The position numbers and the translations under genes are program-made. Under the pieces are notes generated by a model that did no database searches, had not been told where the DNA came from, and saw nothing but the letters and a program-made list of their open reading frames with translations. Shown here one piece after another: positions 1 through 6,424 of a DNA stretch of 6,424 nt; positions within the stretch are counted from its first letter, which is position 1; each line of letters opens with the position of its first letter. Source of the stretch: Paracoccaceae bacterium (lineage in GTDB: Bacteria > Pseudomonadota > Alphaproteobacteria > Rhodobacterales > Rhodobacteraceae); NCBI GenBank assembly GCA_018222665.1, contig JAAEZW010000114.1, positions 1-6,424 on the forward strand. The letters run 5' to 3'.

Positions 1-2
1 CC

Positions 3-113
3 AGACGGGGTAAAAACAACCAATGGATCGTTTTGCATGTAATGTCCTATCGCTACGAATTTGTGCAGAACATAATGCAATTTGAAACGACAGAAAGCCT
101 TCAATCGTCATAA
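3..113 (+). CDS. Possible 3' end of an unidentified plus-strand gene (partial)
   Basis: A plus-strand frame is open from the left edge for 36 codons and stops at TAA 111-113. Its tail contains a WIVLHVMSYRYE stretch that could be a terminal beta strand, but I recognise no family. The best support is positional: the stop lies at the base of a strong hairpin followed by a T-run (115-156), as expected for a gene ending here. Against it, a second plus frame stops at 40-42, and a minus-strand frame with ATG at 111 is also open to the edge, although that one has no visible ribosome binding site. The fragment is too short for any function to be assigned. Confidence 0.35.
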   Translation, partial: RRGKNNQWIVLHVMSYRYEFVQNIMQFETTESLQSS

Positions 114-114
114 A

Positions 115-156
115 ATGTTACAAGGGCGGCATTATCTGCCGCCCGTGACATTTTTT
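115..156 (+). terminator. Intrinsic terminator, probably bidirectional
   Basis: GGGCGGC (124-130) pairs with GCCGCCC (138-144) around a 7-nt loop. The stem extends outward: ATGTTAC (115-121) pairs with GTGACAT (145-151) with one G-T wobble and a two-base AA bulge. A T-run (151-156) follows on the plus strand. Read on the minus strand, the same stem is followed by TTT, so it can also end transcripts coming from the agmatinase side. It lies between a possible plus-strand gene end (113) and the end of a minus-strand reading frame (155), the usual place for a shared terminator between convergent genes. Confidence 0.75.
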
Positions 157-308
157 ATTGCGTTTCCTGTAATTTGATCCGCAAACCAAGGATGATCATT
201 AGGATACTCGCGATGGTCCAGGGTTGCGCGCTGACAAAGGCCACCGGCAATCGTGTTTAAAACCCCGGTACCGAATGCGGCAGCAATCAAAATGATCCAG
301 TCTATCGT
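155..308 (-). pseudogene. Frameshifted small two-helix membrane protein downstream of the agmatinase gene
   Basis: Two minus-strand frames join into one plausible protein of about 50 residues. The first part (308 to about 243) encodes a hydrophobic helix, WIILIAAAFGTGVLNTIAG. The frame then slips by one base near 241-243 and continues through 241-155 with a second helix, PWTIASILMIILGLRI, a short polar tail and a TAA at 157-155. That stop lies right at the terminator hairpin, whereas the unshifted frame runs into the hairpin; this favours the shifted frame as the ancestral end. No ATG or GTG start is visible; ACG 308 or ATA 305 stand where a start would be expected, just inside the end of the agmatinase gene. 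The GTGVLNTIAGG motif resembles the first helix of TSUP (TauE/SafE) transporters, but the protein would be far too short. It is probably a decayed or misread small membrane protein of unknown function. Confidence 0.45.
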
Positions 309-309
309 T

Positions 310-2857
<2,548 letters not shown>

Positions 2858-2858
<1 letters not shown>

Positions 2859-4018
2859 TGACCCCTGCCGCGCGTGTATCTGCCGCCATTGACATTTTGG
2901 ATGCGGTGCTGGACGGCGCGCGCGCGGAAACGGCGCTGACGCGCTGGGGACGGGCCAATCGCTACGCGGGATCAAAAGATCGCGCGGCGATCCGTGATCA
3001 TGTGTTTGATGCATTGCGTCAGCGGGACAGTGCGCTGGGCCATGCAGGGGGCGCACGGACGGGGCGATCCCTGATGCGTGGTATCCTGCATAATCAGGGT
3101 GTTGATTTGGACATGATCTTTAGCGATGTGCGATTTGCGCCTGTTCCACTAAGTTCCGATGAACGTTGTTTTGAAACACTAGAATCTGATTGGGGAAATT
3201 GTGATATTCCTGAATGGTTATGGCCACATTGGTGTCACAGCCTTGGGGATCAGGCCATTGCGATTGCCCAAGTGATACAGCAGCGCGCGCCTGTGTTTTT
3301 GCGGGTCAATTTATTGAAAGCGACGGTTGATGAGGCATGCGCCTCGCTATCAGAGGCAGGATACGATGTATCAGCACATCCTGATGTGCCCACAGCCCTT
3401 TGCGTTTCGGGGCGCACGGCGGGATTGCAGACGATCGAAGCGTATCTGGATGGTTTGATCGAATTGCAGGACGCGCATTCACAGGCCTCTGTCACGCTGC
3501 TTGATCCCAGACAAAGTGGTCCGATCCTTGATTATTGTGCTGGGGGTGGTGGCAAATCACTTGCGCTTGCTGCCTGGCTGGGTGGAGCTGTTCACGCACA
3601 CGATGTCAATCCCCGAAGGATGGTGGATTTACCCGCACGCGCTAAGCGTGCAAATGCACAAATTTCAACACGGGCGAAAGATCAATTCGCACCAGAATAT
3701 GGTGTGGTGTTCTGTGATGCGCCCTGTTCTGGATCGGGCAGTTGGCGCCGCGATCCAGAAGGAAAATGGGCCTTAACCCAAGATCAATTGGACGCACTGA
3801 TTTCAACACAGCGTGACATATTATCCGATGCCGCAACGTTGGTCGCACCAGATGGCCGTTTAGTTTACGCTACCTGTAGTGTTTTGTCCTGCGAAAATCA
3901 GGACCAAATTGATTGGTTTATGGCCCAAAATCCCACATGGCAGGTTGAAACGCAAAAACAATTGTTCCCATCCGCGCAGGGCGACGGATTTTTTGCATCA
4001 GTTCTGACACAGCTGTAA
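2858..4018 (+). CDS. RsmB/NOP-family RNA (cytosine-5-)methyltransferase
   Basis: This is an S-adenosylmethionine-dependent methyltransferase that makes 5-methylcytosine in RNA, probably 16S rRNA. The 386-residue protein has an N-terminal helical region of the NusB-like type seen in RsmB (about 1-130), then the Rossmann domain. Visible motifs are DYCAGGGGKS (225-234, SAM binding), HAHDVNP (246-252, acidic residue for the SAM ribose), DAPCSGSGSWRRDPE (287-301, motif IV with Cys290) and YATCS (337-341, motif VI with catalytic Cys340). Both cysteines of the family's two-cysteine mechanism are present. It is shorter than E. coli RsmB (about 430 residues) and matches the shorter alphaproteobacterial relatives. 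The start ATG shares its A with the guaB stop (TAATG), with GGA 7 nt upstream, so translation is probably coupled. The target could be C967 of 16S rRNA or another site, so no symbol is given. Confidence 0.92.
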
Positions 4019-4019
4019 T

Positions 4020-4048
4020 TTGTGCAAGTTCTATAAATTGCCTATCAT
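4020..4048 (+). promoter_or_regulatory. Weak candidate promoter for the small membrane ORF
   Basis: TTGTGC (4020-4025) and TATCAT (4043-4048) are separated by 17 bp. The -10 matches the sigma-70 consensus at five of six positions, the -35 at only three. Transcription would start near 4055, about 60 nt before the ATG at 4118. The DNA is AT-rich, so a chance match is quite possible. Confidence 0.25.
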
Positions 4049-4117
4049 CCCTTAAGTTCTCTTTAACCAGTTGATTTTTCCTATTTTGGTCAGCAGAACG
4101 AAAAATTTGGTTTGAGT

Positions 4118-4260
4118 ATGGATAGCTCTTCTTCGGATGAACCGATTAAATATGCGCCAATCGGCTTGGCATTGCCCTGATTGCGGCGGGTTTGGTCGGA
4201 TTGGTTTTGTCCGTATACGAGATTTACGCCATGGGGCATTGGCAGGGGATCTGGGTTTAA
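4118..4260 (+). pseudogene. Frameshifted small single-helix membrane protein
   Basis: ATG 4118 opens a frame beginning MDSSSSDEPIKYAPIGL that hits TGA at 4178-4180. If one base is restored near 4166-4170 (TTGGC read as TTGGGC, for example), the reading continues from ATT 4171 through a strongly hydrophobic helix, IALIAAGLVGLVLSVYEIYA, then MGHWQGIWV and TAA at 4258-4260. The joined product would be about 47 residues: a short acidic, serine-rich N-terminus, one membrane helix and a Trp-rich tail, the layout of a small inner-membrane protein. I recognise no family. There is no strong ribosome binding site, only TTTGAG close to the ATG. It follows the methyltransferase gene by 99 bp on the same strand. 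Real decay, a sequencing error, or a +1/-1 frameshift during translation would all explain it. Confidence 0.5.
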
Positions 4261-4310
4261 ATCACAATTTTTGCGTTTTTTTTACCAGTATTGCCTGTGT
4301 AAATTCTGTG

Positions 4311-4619
4311 CTAAGCCGCATTTTTTTGCCCTTTCAATTGGTCACGTTGGCGATAACGATACCAACTGTCCATCCAATCCAGCGGTTGGCGAATGATTCC
4401 AAAGGTTTCAAATGGTCCATCCGACAAATTCTCTAACATTTTGCGAATTTGACGCTGATATTTTCCCAAATTGATGTGTTTCACCCCGGGCGGGTCGCGA
4501 AACATGATGAATGCATGGAGTTCCAGTGCGGCCTGTAAACTGGTTGTACCTGTCTTGGGTGCAGATAGGATAAAAATTTTTTTCTTAATAAAAACAATTA
4601 TATAATTCCCTTTCCGCAA
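4311..4619 (-). pseudogene. Truncated sulfotransferase-like remnant
   Basis: The 102-codon frame reads like the N-terminal half of a small bacterial sulfotransferase. KIFILSAPKTGTTSLQAAL (14-32) matches the PAPS 5'-phosphosulfate loop (P-K-T-G-T-T). IIRQPLDWMDSWYRYR (75-90) matches the 3'-phosphate-binding region with its Arg-x-Pro and Ser-Trp pattern. Related proteins are, from memory, about 200 residues, so the C-terminal half is missing. The frame stops at TAG 4313-4311 just after a run of seven A on the coding strand (4321-4327). Slipping one base there extends it only to TGA 4264-4262. The start is also poor: only TTG 4619, without a Shine-Dalgarno sequence; AAAGGG follows at 4609-4614, but no start codon lies in the right frame after it. 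A decayed gene is the best reading; a short functional protein is unlikely because the fold would be incomplete. Confidence 0.6.
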
Positions 4620-4682
4620 CTGATTGCTAATTTAAACAAAGTTTTAACGAAATCAACTGAAACTCATTTTACTAAAATTTTC
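4620..4682. other. AT-rich spacer, nothing recognised
   Basis: This spacer lies between the sulfotransferase remnant and the recA promoter. It contains A- and T-runs but no hairpin with a T-tail, no reading frame and no repeat that I can see. The wider gene-poor stretch 4019-4785 otherwise contains only the two broken reading frames and the recA control region listed separately. Confidence 0.5.
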
Positions 4683-4711
4683 TTGAAATGTTCTCTTTTT
4701 GCGCTCATAAA
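4683..4711 (+). promoter_or_regulatory. recA promoter
   Basis: TTGAAA (4683-4688, five of six matches to TTGACA) and CATAAA (4706-4711, four of six matches to TATAAT) are separated by 17 bp. Transcription would start near 4718, inside the LexA box that follows, leaving a leader of about 70 nt before the recA ATG. The spacing and the position of the LexA box support each other. Confidence 0.6.
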
Positions 4712-4713
4712 TA

Positions 4714-4728
4714 GAACAAGAGTAGAAC
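4714..4728 (+). promoter_or_regulatory. LexA (SOS) box of recA
   Basis: GAACAAGAGTAGAAC is GAAC-N7-GAAC, the reverse complement of GTTC-N7-GTTC, which is the known LexA operator in alphaproteobacteria and differs from the CTGT-N8-ACAG box of E. coli. It lies just downstream of the predicted -10 and over the predicted start site, so bound LexA would block RNA polymerase. This predicts that recA is induced by DNA damage through LexA self-cleavage stimulated by RecA itself. Confidence 0.85.
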
Positions 4729-4731
4729 AAA

Positions 4732-4767
4732 ATGCGCGATTGCCCTGTGCACATTGCTATGAAATAA
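4732..4767 (+). CDS. Possible 11-residue upstream ORF in the recA leader
   Basis: ATG 4732 opens an 11-codon frame (MRDCPVHIAMK) ending at TAA 4765-4767, in the recA leader and just before the recA ribosome binding region (AAGAAAGG, 4766-4773). No good Shine-Dalgarno sequence precedes it; GAG at 4720-4722 is weak. A 36-nt open frame easily occurs by chance, so this is only a candidate. Confidence 0.15.
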   Translation: MRDCPVHIAMK

Positions 4768-4785
4768 GAAAGGCAAAGCAACATT

Positions 4786-5850
4786 ATGGCAGATCTTCTT
4801 TCGATGACAGACAAGAAAAACGCAGACAAACAAAAGGCGCTGGAAAGCGCGCTTTCGCAAATTGAACGCCAGTTCGGCAAAGGGTCCATCATGAAGTTGG
4901 GATCGGAAAACGCGATCCAAGAGATTGAAGCAACCTCAACAGGGTCGCTGGGCTTGGATATCGCGCTTGGGATCGGTGGATTGCCAAAAGGGCGGATTGT
5001 GGAAATCTATGGTCCTGAAAGTTCGGGTAAAACCACATTGACCCTGCATTGCATTGCGGAAGAGCAGAAAAAAGGCGGCGTGTGTGCCTTTGTTGATGCG
5101 GAACACGCGTTGGATCCGCAATACGCCAAAAAATTGGGCGTAAATCTGGATGAATTGTTGATTTCGCAGCCTGATACAGGCGAGCAAGCCTTGGAAATCA
5201 CCGATACTTTGGTGCGCTCTGGTGCGGTCAACATGGTTGTGGTCGACTCGGTTGCTGCGCTCACCCCGAAATCCGAACTTGAGGGTGACATGGGCGACAG
5301 CAATGTGGGTGTTCAGGCCCGTTTGATGAGCCAAGCGATGCGCAAACTGACAGGATCTATCAGTCGATCAAATTGCATAGTGATTTTCATCAACCAAATT
5401 CGGATGAAGATTGGCGTGATGTTTGGCAGCCCAGAAACCACAACAGGGGGTAACGCGCTTAAATTCTACTCTTCTGTGCGTTTGGATATCCGCCGCATCG
5501 GTGCAATCAAGGATCGCGATGAAGTGGTTGGCAATGCAACCCGTGTGAAAGTGGTGAAGAACAAAGTTGCGCCACCCTTTAAGCAGGTTGAATTTGACAT
5601 TATGTATGGCGAAGGCATTTCCAAAACGGGTGAATTGCTGGACCTTGGTGTGAAAGCAGGCGTCGTTGATAAATCGGGCGCATGGTACAGCTATGGTGAT
5701 GAACGTATTGGTCAGGGCCGTGAAAATGCGAAAATCTTCCTCAAGGAAAATCCAAGCATCGCCCATGATATTGAGGATAAAATTCGCGCCTCGCATGGAT
5801 TGGATTTCGACGCCGAAATGGGCGGGGATGAGGATATCCTAGAAGCATAA
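4786..5850 (+). CDS. recA: Recombinase RecA
   Basis: RecA forms ATP-dependent filaments on single-stranded DNA, drives homologous strand exchange, and stimulates LexA cleavage in the SOS response. The 354 residues match the family length (E. coli 352-353). Seen in order: an N-terminal helix (about 10-35), Walker [10 protein letters not shown] (76-84), the catalytic-Glu segment VDAEHALDP (103-111, Glu106), Walker B VVVDS (151-155), DNA loop L1 around 165-175, loop L2 about 203-220, and the RecA signature ALKFYSSVR (224-232). The acidic C-terminus (GGDEDILEA) is typical. ATG 4786 has AAGAAAGG about 12 nt upstream, slightly far; the in-frame ATG 4804 has no ribosome site and would remove residues common in relatives. 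Transcription is predicted to be LexA-controlled. The gene stands alone between its own promoter and terminator; there is no recX before alaS. Confidence 0.99.
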   Translation: MADLLSMTDKKNADKQKALESALSQIERQFGKGSIMKLGSENAIQEIEATSTGSLGLDIALGIGGLPKGRIVEIYGPESSGKTTLTLHCIAEEQKKGGVCAFVDAEHALDPQYAKKLGVNLDELLISQPDTGEQALEITDTLVRSGAVNMVVVDSVAALTPKSELEGDMGDSNVGVQARLMSQAMRKLTGSISRSNCIVIFINQIRMKIGVMFGSPETTTGGNALKFYSSVRLDIRRIGAIKDRDEVVGNATRVKVVKNKVAPPFKQVEFDIMYGEGISKTGELLDLGVKAGVVDKSGAWYSYGDERIGQGRENAKIFLKENPSIAHDIEDKIRASHGLDFDAEMGGDEDILEA

Positions 5851-5871
5851 GGAGTCTGAAATTCAGGTATG

Positions 5872-5900
5872 AACGCGGTCATTTTGGCCGCGTTTTTTAT
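5872..5900 (+). terminator. Intrinsic terminator of recA
   Basis: AACGCGG (5872-5878) pairs with CCGCGTT (5888-5894) around a 9-nt loop, and a run of six T (5893-5898) follows. It starts about 20 nt after the recA stop. This separates recA from alaS, which then needs its own promoter in 5900-5977; I see no clear one. Confidence 0.88.
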
Positions 5901-5965
5901 TGTAACACGCTGCGTTATGGACATCAGTCAACGGACAGGATAGACCCATCCCAACCAGTTGATGA

Positions 5966-6424
<459 letters not shown>

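Noticed and set aside
1..111. Minus-strand frame starting at ATG 111 and open to the left edge
   Set aside because: No ribosome binding site, and it would start inside the base of the terminator; the convergent plus-strand tail fits the terminator better.
4261..4310. Terminator between the two convergent broken frames
   Set aside because: T-runs are present but no stable hairpin; AAAT/ATTT pairing is too weak.
4137..4436. A 99-codon plus-strand frame with a CPDCGGFG motif resembling a zinc-binding knuckle
   Set aside because: It runs through the small membrane gene in another frame and then antisense to the sulfotransferase remnant, with no ribosome site; the CxxC motif appears to be chance.
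4690..4704. Second LexA box upstream of the main one (GTTC then GCGC)
   Set aside because: Only the first half-site matches; the second has GCGC instead of GTTC.
5869..5943. A 24-codon frame after recA
   Set aside because: It runs across the recA terminator hairpin and has no similarity to anything I recognise.

Overview
The window looks like chromosomal DNA of an alphaproteobacterium, most likely a Rhodobacterales (Roseobacter-type) bacterium with moderate GC content. Three things point there: RecA and AlaRS are close to alphaproteobacterial forms, recA is followed directly by alaS on the same strand, and the recA promoter carries a GAAC-N7-GAAC direct repeat, the alphaproteobacterial type of LexA box. 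The genus cannot be named from the sequence alone.

Layout. Bases 1-113 may hold the last codons of a plus-strand gene, ending at a strong hairpin terminator (115-156). Facing it on the minus strand is a short, frameshifted membrane-protein reading frame (155-308), directly downstream of an intact agmatinase-family ureohydrolase gene (310-1263, minus). A 146-bp divergent intergenic region separates that gene from guaB (1410-2858, plus; IMP dehydrogenase). guaB overlaps by one base (TAATG) an RsmB/NOP-type RNA m5C methyltransferase gene (2858-4018). Next comes about 770 bp of AT-rich DNA without an intact gene. It holds a frameshifted one-helix membrane protein gene (4118-4260, plus), a truncated sulfotransferase-like remnant facing it (4311-4619, minus), and the recA promoter with its LexA box. 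recA (4786-5850) ends at a clear intrinsic terminator, and alaS (from 5978) runs off the right edge.

How the genes relate. The four intact complete genes and alaS are ordinary metabolic and information-processing genes: guanine nucleotide synthesis (guaB), rRNA or tRNA modification (methyltransferase), recombination and SOS induction (recA), and alanyl-tRNA synthesis (alaS). The ureohydrolase hydrolyses a guanidino compound, probably agmatine, to release urea. I found no new defence, mobile or biosynthetic system. The most unusual feature is that three short reading frames between the housekeeping genes each look broken by a single indel or a lost end, while about 5 kb of long genes around them is intact. 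That pattern fits real gene decay, or small genes needing frameshifting, better than random sequencing error.
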